Assembly (NCBI RefSeq): GCF_000972845.2
Contig: NC_040013.1
Span: 6,254,550 to 6,318,549 of the forward strand
Reading direction: 5' to 3'
DNA length: 64,000 nucleotides
Origin: Larimichthys crocea
Lineage: Eukaryota > Chordata > Actinopteri > Sciaenidae
Shown: positions 20,903 to 32,345 of the stretch, in pieces
Layout of the letters: every line of letters begins with the position of its first letter
Numbering within the stretch: position 1 is the first letter of the stretch
Position numbers and translations under genes: made by a program
Notes under the pieces: model-generated
Told to the model about the DNA's origin: nothing
Databases searched by the model: none
Seen by the model: only the letters and a program-made list of their open reading frames with translations

Positions 20903-22553
20903 ATGTCCTCCACTGCCCCGTCTATCCTCCTAAACACAGGGGTTCAGATGCCCCTTCTGGGTTTGGGCACCTACAAGTTGTTGTCTCCTGAAGATGTCTA
21001 CCTGGCTGTGGATGCAGCGCTGGCTGCTGGTTATCGGGCCTTTGACAGTGCAGCTGTCTACCGGAATGAAGCTGACTTGGGCCGTGCCCTGAAGGAGCTC
21101 CTGCCCAAACATGGTTTAACGAGAGAGGATGTATTTATAACCAGGTGACGCATATATATTTATATAGGCTCTGTCCTATATAATAATGCTGTACAGCATG
21201 TAAATATATGTATATGTGTGCATCAGGGCCACCGTACATTAAACATGCATGTCATTGTGAATACAGCTGGAAGATAAACATTAATGGAATATGTGAAACT
21301 AAATATTCTCTTTGTTATTTACTTCAGACTTTATTTTTAGTTGAGTAAAATGAACAGTATGTGCCTCCTGACATTAGTGTCATACCCACATCACATGATT
21401 TCTTTTCCTAGAGACCAAATGAGGGTCAGTCAGCTTTGACTATCAAAGGCACAGTGTACCAGTCTCAACAATCCTCCTCTCTCTCTGTTTCTCGCTGCAG
21501 TAAGCTGGGCCCCAAGAATCAGGGTGAGAGGGCCATGGAAGGAGCCCTGCACAGCCTGTCTCAGCTGGACTTGGGTTACATTGACCTCTACCTGATCCAC
21601 TGGCCTGGCACGCAGGGTCTGGTAGTGACTGACCAACGCAACCCAGGTAAAGAGGTCAGATTAATGTACCTAAATATCACTTAGCTGTGTACATTTATAA
21701 CTAACATAAATGTAAAACATTTGAAGTGACTCTTTGGCCAGGTGTATCAGATGTTTTCTAAATAAATACTCCACTAATTAATAGATAATATTGAAGCCGT
21801 CTTCTCACTTTCCTCCTCCACAATGTACCTGTACTTGAGTAACACCGATGATGAAGTCCTAATTAATATTTGATTCCAGGCAACCGAGCTCAGAGTTGGG
21901 CCACATTGGAGGAGCTGCATGCCCAGGGGAAGCTAAAGGCCATAGGAGTGTCCAACTACACACCAGCACACATGAGAGAACTGCTGCAGAGCTGCAAAAC
22001 CCCTCCTGCATTGCTACAGGTAGACTGCACGAGAGCAAAAGGGGGTCAGATAACATATAATATACATAAATGTAAGTTTTATGCACACTGTTTTTTTTCT
22101 TCAGGTAGAGTTTCACCCACGACTGTGCCAAACAGAGCTGAGGAGTGTGTGTGATGAATATGGAGTGTGTTTCCAAGCCTACTCTTCCTTGGGGAAAGGA
22201 GACCTGGTCACCAACCCTGTGGTCATGGAGGTGGCAAAGAATTGTGAACGCACACCTGCACAGGTAAACACACACACATACACATGGGCTTTTGGGTCAG
22301 CATCACCTACTCAGTGTTTAATGAATAACATTTTTTTTAGGACAAACACTCAGGTTTTTTTGTTCCCTTCCAGGTCCTGTTGCGCTGGGCTGTGCAGCAG
22401 GGCGTCCCAGTGATCCCCAAGTCGTCAAATCCAGACAGAATAAAGGACAATGCCAAGATTTTTGACTTCACACTGAGTGACACAGACATGGGCAGACTGT
22501 CAGCTTTGGACTGTGAGCACAAGTACTGCTGGGATTCATCAGAAGTGGTTTGA
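20903..22553 (+). CDS. aldo-keto reductase, tandem copy A
   Basis: Cytosolic NADPH-dependent carbonyl reductase of the aldo-keto reductase superfamily (TIM barrel). The substrate cannot be told from sequence. Five coding exons, 20903-21144, 21501-21646, 21880-22019, 22105-22263 and 22374-22553, join in consistent phases and encode 288 aa. Family marks are MPLLGLGTYKL (16-26) and AGYRAFDSAAVYRNE with catalytic D48 and Y53. Catalytic K82 (TSKLGP) and H114 in LIHWPG follow, then GVSNYTPAHM, QVEFHPRLCQ and the cofactor-binding IPKSSNPDRIKDN. The catalytic tetrad D-Y-K-H is complete. The start is supported by a preceding spliced leader. It is divergent from majin and followed in tandem by copy B. 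It looks like a fish lineage of short AKRs without a certain human one-to-one ortholog, so I give no symbol. Confidence 0.93.
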
Positions 22554-24280
22554 TAGACCATTAGTGGAACAAACACTATTTTCCATGTGACTGACTGTAA
22601 CCACACTATGAAACCACCACCAGAGGAAGGAACTAATTGTTTAGACACAACTAGATGAAGTTTATTCTGGGTTGTCAGTGGATTTAACATAATGAATACT
22701 ATATCTAAGAGGTAAAGTAACATTCTGGCCAATCTGTTGCGCCATTGTCAGATCATTTTCCTACTGACAAACATTTGTTCTGTTTACTGATCTGCCAACA
22801 TGCCATCATAAAATCATGCTCTCACCAAATTGAATTATAGCTTTTGTGACACGTTTCAGTCGCTTCAAAATGGCTGCTTGACTGCTCCCATGAGTGGGCG
22901 TGGCTTTGGCACATTCAGCGGACACGCCCCCACAGTCCTGGAGCTAAGAATTCATTTTTACCTGATTTTGACACCCAATTTCATAAACGTGGATATTTTT
23001 AATGATTCGAATTTTGCTTTCTTCTTTGGTCTGACAAATTCAGAACACATATTTATTCTTACTTTACACAGACTTTAAACAATATCCGCAGTTCAAGTTT
23101 TGGCAATTTCTTTTAATTCTGTAAAGCTGATTACAATATAAGGCACTTGAATGCCTTTGGCGGATGCAGTGCATACAATAAAAGGCATCGACTGCTGAGC
23201 ACAAATGTCTCAAGGTAAGAAGATGTAATCAATATATTGCTGCTGAGCCTTGAGTGGAAAAAACATTACTTTAAATAAGAAGAGTCTTCTTTAGTCACAA
23301 AGAAAAGCGGCTTTAGGGCGTTCCAGCATCAGTTACGACTCTTATTCTGGGACGTTATCCCTGAATAAAGGCAGATGGGTCCTGTGGGGCCTTAGATCCT
23401 CTTGTTTTTGCAGATGAAACAAAATGTCAAGACGAGCTTAGGTAACACACATCAGAACACGTAACGGGAGCCAGTTACAGGCAGTAGCGTTAAAAGAGTT
23501 AAAATGGAGAAAAAAGATCAATATTTTCTCTCTTGCCTAAAGCTGAGCCATCTCCCCAGCTGACAACATTTTGCAAAGCTTTGAAGAATTGAATCCCAAG
23601 AAGAAAAAGGGAAGGGAGGCGTGGATGTAACATCGATTAATAAGGTTTTACTCTTGCGGGTATATCACATTTGGCTCTGGGTGCTTCCGCTGTTTAATCC
23701 AGAGACTATAATCTCTGTTTTAAATTTGGTCTTGGTATTTTCCATTTTTTCTGGTCTTGTAGGGTTTTCACTTGGAAACGTCTCAGGCATGGCCACAGGT
23801 AAAAAGCACATTCATTTTTGATTTTATTGTTCACAATTTGAATAGAGATCACCAAGATACACAACTAGTACAGAGGCCCTAAAGTCCCGATTATTATTTT
23901 TTTTAATCTTGTGCGCAAAAGTTAAAATCTAACTAAAATAAAGATTTTGAAATTCACACTTCTTGTTTTGTTTTTTTTATTATACATTACATTGGATTAA
24001 AATAATGCAATTTTATGTCTTTCGTGTTGGGTTCCTGTTGTAACCTGGCTTTGTTCAAGACTAAAATAAATAATAACTCTGCAATAATTGCTTGTAAAAG
24101 TTTGAATTGAAAGAGTTCAAGAATGTGGGGGAAAAAAAGTTCAGATTGAGGACTAAAGATTTTGTTTTTGATATTACAGCTGTCATTTAAAGTTAATTTT
24201 TAAAGTTTTCATTAACCGACTGTCAATAAATGAGGCAAGTTTTCCAGTCCAAACATTTTTAAAACCTCCATCAAACACTT

Positions 24281-24470
24281 CCTTCCGGTCGCTTGTCCTT
24301 CTCTGATTCGCCAGATCTTCTTCCAATCAGCGGCGTCAGAGCAGGGCGTCACCGTCTATGGATGTAAACATTTCTCTCTGACGGACAACCTCCGAGTTAT
24401 GTTACGTTTACGTTTGTTGAGTTTTCTTTAGTGAGTCGACAGGTCGAATTCAGGAGGAGGAGCTCAAAAG
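24281..24470 (+). promoter_or_regulatory. promoter and leader exon of AKR copy B
   Basis: Matches the right half of the copy A promoter. The CCAAT box is kept (24323-24327) and the leader donor AAAAG|gtaaat ends the non-coding exon at 24470. The leader acceptor closes at 25066. The segment with the CACGTG E-box and GTCACATGAC site is missing, and the majin side is deleted, so this promoter is no longer divergent. Confidence 0.6.
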
Positions 24471-25096
24471 GTAAATGGAAATATGTATTATCTTTAGTGT
24501 CGTCCTTATTTAAGAGTCTTTTCCACCTAGTTAGCTAGACTATAACGTAACAACTGTGACGTTTCTACGTCTTAATGAACACTGCTGTGTCGTCATAGAT
24601 GTCACGTTACAGTGTTCAGTTATTGTAGATACACTGTGACGTTCAAATCTTCTAAAACAGCATCATTGTAACAATGCTGCATAGCTTTGTGACGTTCCTA
24701 GTATTTTAAACTGTGCAATTGTAGTCCACTGTAACTATGTTTGTAGTCCATTATGACGCAACAACGTTCCGTCACGTCACACTGTACCCACAGCCATTTA
24801 TTGATGTTGCAGCGTACAAATACTGCAAACACAGTCACAATATTTATATTTAAAGGTACATTGTGAAGTTGCAGCTTTCTGACAGTGCGTGTACTTACAC
24901 TGCGTTGTGACATCTGTCTTAAAAGTACATGGTGTACTTAACATTAATGATTAACTTCTTAACACAACTGACCTGCCTGCTTCTCCACCTAGTGCAGTAC
25001 CAGTCCCAATACATTTTACCATTAATACAGTTTTCACTACTCAAAATCTCTCTTCTTCTTTTACAGTGTTGAAAAAGAAGTCACGCTCAGATCAAA

Positions 25097-27167
25097 ATGT
25101 CCTCCACTGCCCCGTCTGTCCTCCTAAACAAAGGGGTTCAGATGCCCCTCCTGGGTTTGGGTACGGGTACCTACAGGTTGTTGTCTCCTGAAGATTTTTA
25201 CCTGGCTGTGGATGCAGCGCTGGCTGCTGGTTATCGGGTCTTTGACAGTGCAGCTGTCTATCAGAATGAAGTCCAATTGGGCCGTACCCTGAAGGAGCTC
25301 CTGCCCAAACATGGTTTAACGAGAGAAGATGTATTTATAACCAGGTGACGCATATATATTTATATAGGCTCCGTCCTATATAATAATGCTGTACAGCATG
25401 TACGTATGTATACAGTTGAAACCAGAAGTTTACATGCACTATATAAAAAGACAAATGTGCTTTTTTCCCTCTCTGTCTGACATAAAATCAGACTTTTCTT
25501 GTCAACTATTGTGAGAAGCTTGTGGAAGGATATCCAAAACGTTTGGCCCAAGTCATACAGTTTAAAGGCAATGGTACCAAATACTAGCGAAATGTATGTA
25601 AACTTCTGACTTTGAAGAAAATAATAAAAAAATGTCATTATTCTGGCATTTAGCAAATAGAAATAATTTTGGTAATCATAACGGACCTAAAACAGGAAAA
25701 GTGGTGTCTGATTTCATGTCAGACAGTTTATATAGTGTATGTAAACTTCTGGTTTCAACTGTATGTGTGCCTCAGGGCCACCATACATTATAGTTGATAA
25801 GGCAGAATCTCAAGAGAGGAAACCAGCTTCATGAACATGCATGTCATTGTGAATACAGCTGGAAGATAAACATATTCATGGAATATGTGAAACTAAATAT
25901 TCTCTTTGTTATTCACTTCAAACTTTATTTTTAGTTGAGCAAAATGAACAGTATGTGCCTCCTGACATTGATGTCATACCCACATCACATGATTTCTTTT
26001 CCTAGAGACCAAATGAGGTTCAGTCAGCTTTGACTATCAAAGGCACAGTGTACCAGTCTCAACAGTCCTCCTCTCTGTTTCTCGCTGCAGTAAGCTGGAC
26101 CCCAAGGATCAGGGTGAGAGGGCCATGGAAGGAGCCCTGCACAGCCTGTCTCAGCTGGACTTGGGTTACATTGACCTCTACCTGATCCACGAGCCTGGCA
26201 CTGAGGGTCTGGTAGTGACTGACCAACGCAACCCAGGTAAAGAGGTCAGATTAATGTACCTAAATATCACTGGAAACATAGCTGTGTACATTTATAACTA
26301 ACATAAATGTAAAACATTTGAAGTGACTCTTTGGCCAGGTGTATAAGATGTTTTCTAAATAAATACTCCACTAATTAATAGATAATATTGAAGCTGTCTT
26401 CTCACTTTCCTCCTCCACAATGTACCTGTACTTGAGTAACACCGATGATGAAGTCCTAATTAATATTTGATTCCAGGCAACCGAGCTCAGAGTTGGGCCA
26501 CATTGGAGGAGTTGCATGCCCAGGGGAAGCTAAAGGCCATAGGAGTGTCCAACTACACACCAGCACACATGAGAGAACTGCTGCAGAGCTGCAAAACCCC
26601 TCCTGCATTGCTACAGGTAGACTGCATGAGAGAAAAAGGGGGTCAGATAACATATAATATACATAAATGTAAGTTTTATGCACACTATGTTTTTTTTTTT
26701 TTTCCAGGTAGAGTTTCACCCACGACTGTGCCAAACCGAGCTGAGGAGTGTGTGTGATGAGTATGGAGTGTGTTTCCAAGCCTTCTCTTCCTTGGGGAAA
26801 GGAGACCTGGTCACCAACCCTGTGGTCATGGAGGTGGCAAAGAACTGTGAACGCACACCTGCACAGGTAAACACACACACATACACATGGGCTTTTGGGT
26901 CAGCATCACCTACTCAGTGTTTGAATATGAAAATGAATATAATTTATCATTAGGACAAACACTCAGGTTTTTTTTGTTCCCTTCCAGGTCCTGTTGCGCT
27001 GGGCTGTGCAGCAGGGCGTCCCAGTGATTCCCAAGTCGTCAAATCCAGGCAGAATAAAGGACAATGCCAAGATTTTTGACTTCACACTGAGTGACACAGA
27101 CATGGACAGACTGTCAGCTTTGGACTGTGGGCACAAATACGACTGGGATTCATCAGAAGTTGTTTGA
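25097..27167 (+). CDS. aldo-keto reductase, tandem copy B with altered active-site residue
   Basis: Paralog of the gene at 20903-22553 with the same five-exon structure: 25097-25344, 26091-26236, 26477-26616, 26708-26866, 26988-27167. It encodes 290 aa with no stop or frameshift. The catalytic tetrad is kept (D50, Y55, K84, H116). Two changes stand out. A Gly-Thr insertion gives GLGTGTYRLL in the loop after the first barrel strand. The near-invariant Trp after the catalytic His becomes Glu (LIHEPG, E117). About twenty residues differ from copy A, concentrated in exons 1, 2 and 5, with exon 3 unchanged at protein level. Cofactor motif is IPKSSNPGRIKDN. Intron 1 carries a Tc1-like MITE. It may be a functional enzyme of changed specificity or one under relaxed constraint. 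Confidence 0.92.
25411..25763. mobile_element. Tc1/mariner-type MITE in AKR copy B intron 1
   Basis: Terminal inverted repeats cagttgaaaccagaagttta (from 25413) and the matching taaacttctggtttcaactg (ending 25761) are flanked by a TA duplication at 25411-25412 and 25762-25763. The ends resemble Tc1-like elements of fish. The 349-bp interior has no transposase frame. Copy A shows the empty site with a single TA (tatgtatatgtgtgc, about 21208-21222), so insertion is clear. Confidence 0.9.
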
Positions 27168-27514
27168 TAGACCATTAGTGGAACAAACACTATTTTCCAT
27201 ATGACTGACTGTAACCACACTATGAAACCACTACCAGAGAAAGGAACTAATTGTTTAGACACAACTAGATGAAGTTTATTCTGGGTTGTCAGTGGATTTA
27301 ACATAATGAATACTATATCTAAGAGGTAAAGTAACATCCTAGCCAATCTGTTGTGCCATTGTCAGATCATTTTCCTACTGACAAACATTTGTTCTGTTTA
27401 CTGATCTGCCAACATGCCATCATAAAATCATGCTCTCACCAAATTGAATTATAGCTTTTTGTGTCCTGGTGTCTCTGAATTAAAACACTCACTTTAAAAC
27501 CACTCTTAAAATCA

Positions 27515-27520
27515 TTTATT
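27515..27520 (-). terminator. candidate polyadenylation signal of bad
   Basis: AATAAA on the minus strand just right of the end of AKR unit B. If used, bad has a 3' UTR of about 2.7 kb ending close to the convergent AKR copy B. Confidence 0.35.
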
Positions 27521-30222
27521 TAGGACAGCATATACCAGAAGTTTCACAGCTGTAGAGAAAATACATTTACAAAAGTCATTAAAAAAAAGAAGAAAAAAAA
27601 ACAAACAAAACAAAAGGACATATTAAAAATTCAATTTTCTCCACACACGTCTCCAGATTCAAGTAATATCAAGGATGGTTGCAAAACTCCAGGTGCCCAG
27701 GCAGGTCTTTCCTGTGGGGTGTGTTCACTGCCAAAAATGTTCAAAAGTCATTACTTCTGTTTAAATGGCTCTATCTGCTAAAACCAGTGTCAGCCATTGT
27801 GTTTTTCTCACAGTTGTGACAGCGAACGCACCTCAGTGTTATTGTGCTTTTTTTCTCTCTTTGTTTTCTTTTCTTGAGCGTAATGTGTGACAGCGAGCTG
27901 AAGAGTTTAAGGCGGTAATTGGGTAAAAACAGACAGGCCTGGTAATGCTGTGTCACATCACAGGTTACAGCATGTTCAAGGCAGTTCAGAACAATATTTA
28001 TACTCTTAGAAATCCGGCTGAACTTTATTTCCAAGAGGGAGTAAAGCATTCATATGTGGCCCCAAGCTCTCAACACCATGTACATATTCTCTGCCAGCTG
28101 ATCAACTGTACTACATGTGTTAAAGTACAGGTCTACAAGGAGAAGTAAACTCATTCCTGATCCCCATGTTCCCTGATCTGATATCATTAAATGGTAGCTT
28201 CTGTTTTAAGAAGTGTAACAGCATAATCTATCTGTGTTAACTGTGTTGGGAGCTTTATACCAGATATTAATTCAATGTAAGAGTTACCTAAATGTTTTTA
28301 CACAGTCAGGGTGGTGCATATGTTACCAAACACATGGTCGACTGAATCTTACAAGAAGGTGTTGCCATTCAGATTGTCTTAAAACTCTGATTTAATAAAC
28401 TCGAACCGAGTTGAGGCAAAGCTATGAAAAAAGGTGGAGCGAAAGCTTTAGTTTAAAGACAATACAAACGCAGCCCCTCAGCCTGCACACCCGAGCACTT
28501 CACAACTCAACCCTACAAGTCGAGAGGAAGAGATAAGACACAAGTAGAACAAATTTCCAATAATCACATTGATTAACAAGTCACAAATAGCCTAATCATA
28601 TTTACCAAGCCGTGTAGAAGTGCTGATCATAGATTATATTAATATGAACAATAATAACTCCCAGAAATGTCTTATTGCGTGTAGTATGTCCCGTCCAAAA
28701 GCTTAACATAATACACAAATAGCAAATTCAGCATCAGATCAGCACTCCTAGATCTAAGGCCTGATAGATTAAGATCCCATTTTATTCACATCCCAATGCA
28801 GATGAAAGCAAACAACCCACGCTTATATTGTTTTATAACCCAACAGGACTGATTTTTAGTAGTAGTTTGAAAAAATCGATTTTAAATCCCTCCCTTCACA
28901 TCTGCTTTTCCATGTGACCAGAAGTCCCTCCTATATATATATATATATATAATAGGGTCAAAGGCTAGTGTGTTGGCTCCTTGTACAGCAGTTAATTCAT
29001 CCCCACCCACATCTTTAAATATGCACATAACATTTATCACAACAGCCATGGATTGTACACTGCCTATTGCTAGGTCGGCCAGACTTATTAAAGAGCATAG
29101 TAACCTCATAAAATAGGAAATAAAATTCACGTTGTTTGTAACCTCCACCCCTTGCCATTTGATAAAATATTAACAAAATATTTACACGTAAAAATTCCAA
29201 AGTCTGTTTTTTTTTTTTTTTTTTTTTTTGCTCATCCAAGGCTTTTAAAAAGATAGATTCTTATTGGTTTTGTGCTTCTATATGTATGTTTAATGTCATT
29301 TTTTTCTTCAGATATAATCTAACCCTGAAGTTTTACAAAAGATATTATTTCTGCATCATCAGAGATTGTCCTTGTACAAGATTGTTCTTCCTTTGAAAAA
29401 TTTGAGATATAAAGCAGTTACTGATAGTCAAGTACGGTTGTTTTGAAGTTGTGGTAGTGGCTTGCAGATAGCGGAACAGAAAGCTGGAATAAGGCCCCCG
29501 AGTCGAATGCTTTTTTTAAAAAAAATCCTTCCCTTTTACACACTCTCTCTCCTCTGTTGCCTGCGGATTATTTTTTGGCACACAATTGCAGTGATCTCCG
29601 TGAGTTTGTGTTTGTGAAGCACAAACATTCGGAGCCCAACAAACATTAGTAACACATTTACGACTTCCAAAAGAAAAACGAAGGAAGGAAATTCTAACAG
29701 CGTTCAAGGTGGCCTCGGGTGTTTTCGATTTCAGTACGTGCATCTCTCCATCTACAGTATATTGCATAGTGTTGATGGGAGACAGCTGAAACTGTAAGTG
29801 TCTTTCAACTTAGTGGTAACCTTTCAAATCCACTTTTATGCTCGTCTTTCTATGCGTTTTGATGACACCATTTCTCCTCTCTTGGCCCCTCATTTCATCC
29901 GCTCTATGGGGTTCAGATAGCTAACAGTCTATCCTCATGCCTGACTGACTTTTTACCCTTTCACAGTGGGTTGCCCAAGAATATTGTTAACATCACAACC
30001 AACACGAATACAAAAAAAGTCATTTAAATGTATTTACCAGTGACATACAAAGATGACATGACTATGATGGGACATGCCTTTGTGTTTGGATCGTTCTTTT
30101 TTTTTTTTTTTGATCGAACCAACCTTTCATCGGAATTGTTCTCTTGGCTTCGCCGTTGCTTTCTTCTCGTTCCCACAGATTCTTCTCGTTCCTCAAACCT
30201 CTTTTATTTCCTCTCTCCGTGC
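27521..30222 (-). other. candidate long 3' UTR of bad
   Basis: No exon of another gene can be supported here. The stretch is AT-rich with A/T runs (27580-27612, 29209-29229), an AT microsatellite at 28933-28952 and scattered minus-strand AATAAA-like hexamers. It is either bad 3' UTR or intergenic DNA between the convergent AKR copy B and bad. Confidence 0.4.
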
Positions 30223-31567
30223 CTACTCAGTGCGGTGTGTGTGGTTATCGTGATGGTTGTTCTCTCCCTCCGTCTCTTGGTGACTAAAGAGGTAGCTCCA
30301 CCAGCTTCTAGAGTGGTGCATCGGTTTGGTTGGCCCGGGACTCTTCGCCTTCTTCATTTAATGCATGGAACGGAGACACAGCGTTGTGTTAAAATTGATC
30401 ATTTATACTAGAAAAATCCCAGTTTTGTTCCTAATTTCCTATACGACTCAGTCATCCATTCTTGCCCCCTTCCCCCTAATCATGCGAAATATATCTACAC
30501 AGTCATTAATGTCTCATTTTCTAACCCATCTTTAACCCATCTTCCATCCTCTGACCCCTCATTCTCACCCCTTTGTCTAGCAGGCTGTCAAACTCGTCGC
30601 TCATCCTTCTGAGCTGCCGGCCGTATTTCTTGGCTGCCCACAAAGCGGGGGGAGCTGACTTGGACCGCCCCCTGAACGGAGCTCCCTCAGTAGGCGTACC
30701 GACTTCTTCTTCTCCCCTTGCTTGGAGCTCTGAGTAGGACTCTGAGTTCGACTCTGAGTTCACCCTGATTCTACCGGTGCCTTCATTGGAGACACAAAAG
30801 GTGAGAGGGGTTTGTAATGCGTCACAAGAGAAGGATTAGAGCAACATAAGGGAGACACAGACATAATGAAGTTGGAATAGAGGACTATTAATCACTGGAG
30901 CAGTATGTTCTAAAATGTCAAAACTATGATAAAACACACAAAAGTACAAAGTACATCACAGTAAAAATCTGTGTGAGGAAGAACCGGATTGATTCCTGCA
31001 AAATGAGGAGATGCAGGACAAAAAAGAAGAACAGATAGTAATGTTGGAGAGTGATGAATGGGCGGGTTTCATCCTCCCAGCCTCTATTTTGTGCAAGAAT
31101 AGGATGTGTATTGCAGCAAACTGGAAGCAGGAAACAAAATAAGATACTGTTTCGTTTTCTGCATCAACTGCTACTGTTATTCATAACAAGAAAACAAGCA
31201 GTCATGGGTTTCAGTTCGGTTCACTGCCCTGGTGAATTTTAGCATATTGAATACTAAATAATAAACCCAGTTATGTTGTGTCTGATTTCGGTCTGCCCAC
31301 CTCTTATGAGACATCAGGTAGGTTTGGGTTAACAGGCAGAAAAGAAAATGTGACAATACGAGATAAACATGTGGGGTATCATCCGGAGCAGGCTGTGCTT
31401 CTCGGAGGTTTCCTACCTCCCATCCTGAGCTCAGGTAAGGTGAGAGCGTGGCGTTGAAGAACTTGCTGCTCGGCCATCTCGGGCGACGATCGGTTGTCTT
31501 CTCCTTCCTCTACCTCCTCCGATGGCTCTGACTCGCTGTCGCTGGAAACAGTGAAGTTTGCAGCCAT
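30223..31567 (-). CDS. bad: BCL2-associated agonist of cell death
   Basis: BH3-only pro-apoptotic protein that binds BCL2/BCL-XL at mitochondria and is held inactive by phosphorylation and 14-3-3. Three minus-strand coding exons, 31567-31417, 30780-30569 and 30351-30223, join in phases 1 and 0 and encode 163 aa (human 168). The BH3 helix [18 protein letters not shown] spans 97-114. 14-3-3 sites [10 protein letters not shown] (Ser92, equivalent to mouse Ser136) and RRMS (Ser111, equivalent to Ser155) are present. The third exon holds the conserved [20 protein letters not shown] tail. The region equivalent to mouse Ser112 is Ser/Glu-rich with no clear RxxS site. The acceptor of the last exon is weak (atgaag|AAGGCG); one codon to either side is possible. 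A splice acceptor precedes the ATG (ttttccag, 31577-31584), so the leader is spliced. BAD, GPHA2 and MAJIN are linked in human. Confidence 0.93.
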
Positions 31568-32161
31568 CGTGACATCTGGAAAAAAAATTAAGATTTAAGC
31601 CGGGGGGGAAAAAAACTATACAATGCAGATAAGGAAATAAAACATGCTGTGAACAGAAGGCATGATGTACATATAAATTAAATGACCCCAAACACAACAT
31701 ATATGAGTATATATATATGCAAAAGGTGCAGAAATGCAACTGTGCTTGTATTTCTACGGTCAAACAACACATGAGCTAATTATCCAAGGATCATAAAATG
31801 GCATCATCCATTGTATGGTTGATGCTGCCCTATCTAACACACCCAGGCTATCAGTGTAAGACGCTTTGCTGTGCCTGTTATTAGCCGGTCCAAAGGTATT
31901 CACAGTGGAACAACCAGCGAGATAACCGACTTGTTTTGACAACACGGGCCCATATTTCACCTCATTGAAGGCCTGTTACTGTAACGTGGTTAAAGCAGCC
32001 AGCACACCTTCGTTCCCGGTCAACACACCGACTCTCTTGTTTTGTTGTTGTTGACTGAAGAGGACAAAAGAAACTTCCTAGAGGGCGGAAGCTGCTGAAG
32101 GGCTACATCAGCTAACGGAGTATGTTTTAAAAAAAACACGGCCGTGAATAGGCTTCCTTAC

Positions 32162-32345
32162 CCGAAATGTTTATGGTGTGAGTCCGGAAAGTGCGAGTGT
32201 GTCTTCGGTTGGCCTTACGCGGCCGCAGCTGTTGTTTTTGTAGTCGGTGTCTTGTCTTTTTTTTTTTTACTGTACAACACAGTTCAGCTCCGCGCTCACC
32301 CAATCGCCGCGCGTCACTGCACCGCCACTGCGCGCTGACGTCACT
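32162..32345 (-). promoter_or_regulatory. 5' UTR exon and GC-rich promoter of bad
   Basis: Minus-strand donor CATTTCGG|gtaagg (exon end at 32162) fits the acceptor just before the bad start codon. The sequence upstream on minus (32200-32345) is CpG-rich (ggccgcag, gcgcgctgacgtcac) and includes a perfect CRE, TGACGTCA, at 32336-32343. This is a typical TATA-less housekeeping promoter. Confidence 0.55.

Larger units (their letters stand above)
17772..22846. repeat. segmental tandem duplication, unit A
   Basis: About 5.1 kb that recurs directly downstream as unit B (22847-27459) with high identity in coding and non-coding sequence. Unit A holds part of a dispersed repeat, a 66-codon open frame at 18547-18747, majin exon 1, the divergent majin/AKR promoter and AKR copy A with its 3' flank. 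It still contains 776 bp (19219-19994) that unit B has lost, so it is the more complete copy. Confidence 0.95.
22847..27459. repeat. segmental tandem duplication, unit B
   Basis: Second copy of 17772-22846. Relative to unit A it lacks 776 bp (A 19219-19994, replaced by acactt at 24275-24280), which removed the duplicate majin exon 1 and its flank. It also lacks about 55 bp of promoter (A about 20069-20129, replaced by a few bases after 24353). It has gained a Tc1-like MITE at 25411-25763 and a ~40-bp extra segment at about 25792-25833. The right edge follows atagctttt at 27459, where unique sequence resumes. Confidence 0.95.

Noticed and set aside
22337..22732. Minus-strand frame of 131 codons, repeated at 26963-27346
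   Set aside because: Antisense shadow of AKR exon 5 and its 3' flank; present twice only because of the duplication.
28200..28230. tgtaacagca word, considered as miR-194 (a neighbour of GPHA2 in human)
   Set aside because: Only the seed-like part matches and the following bases do not; no hairpin partner was seen.
30028..30411. Plus-strand 127-codon frame
   Set aside because: Antisense of the last bad exon and its 3' UTR.
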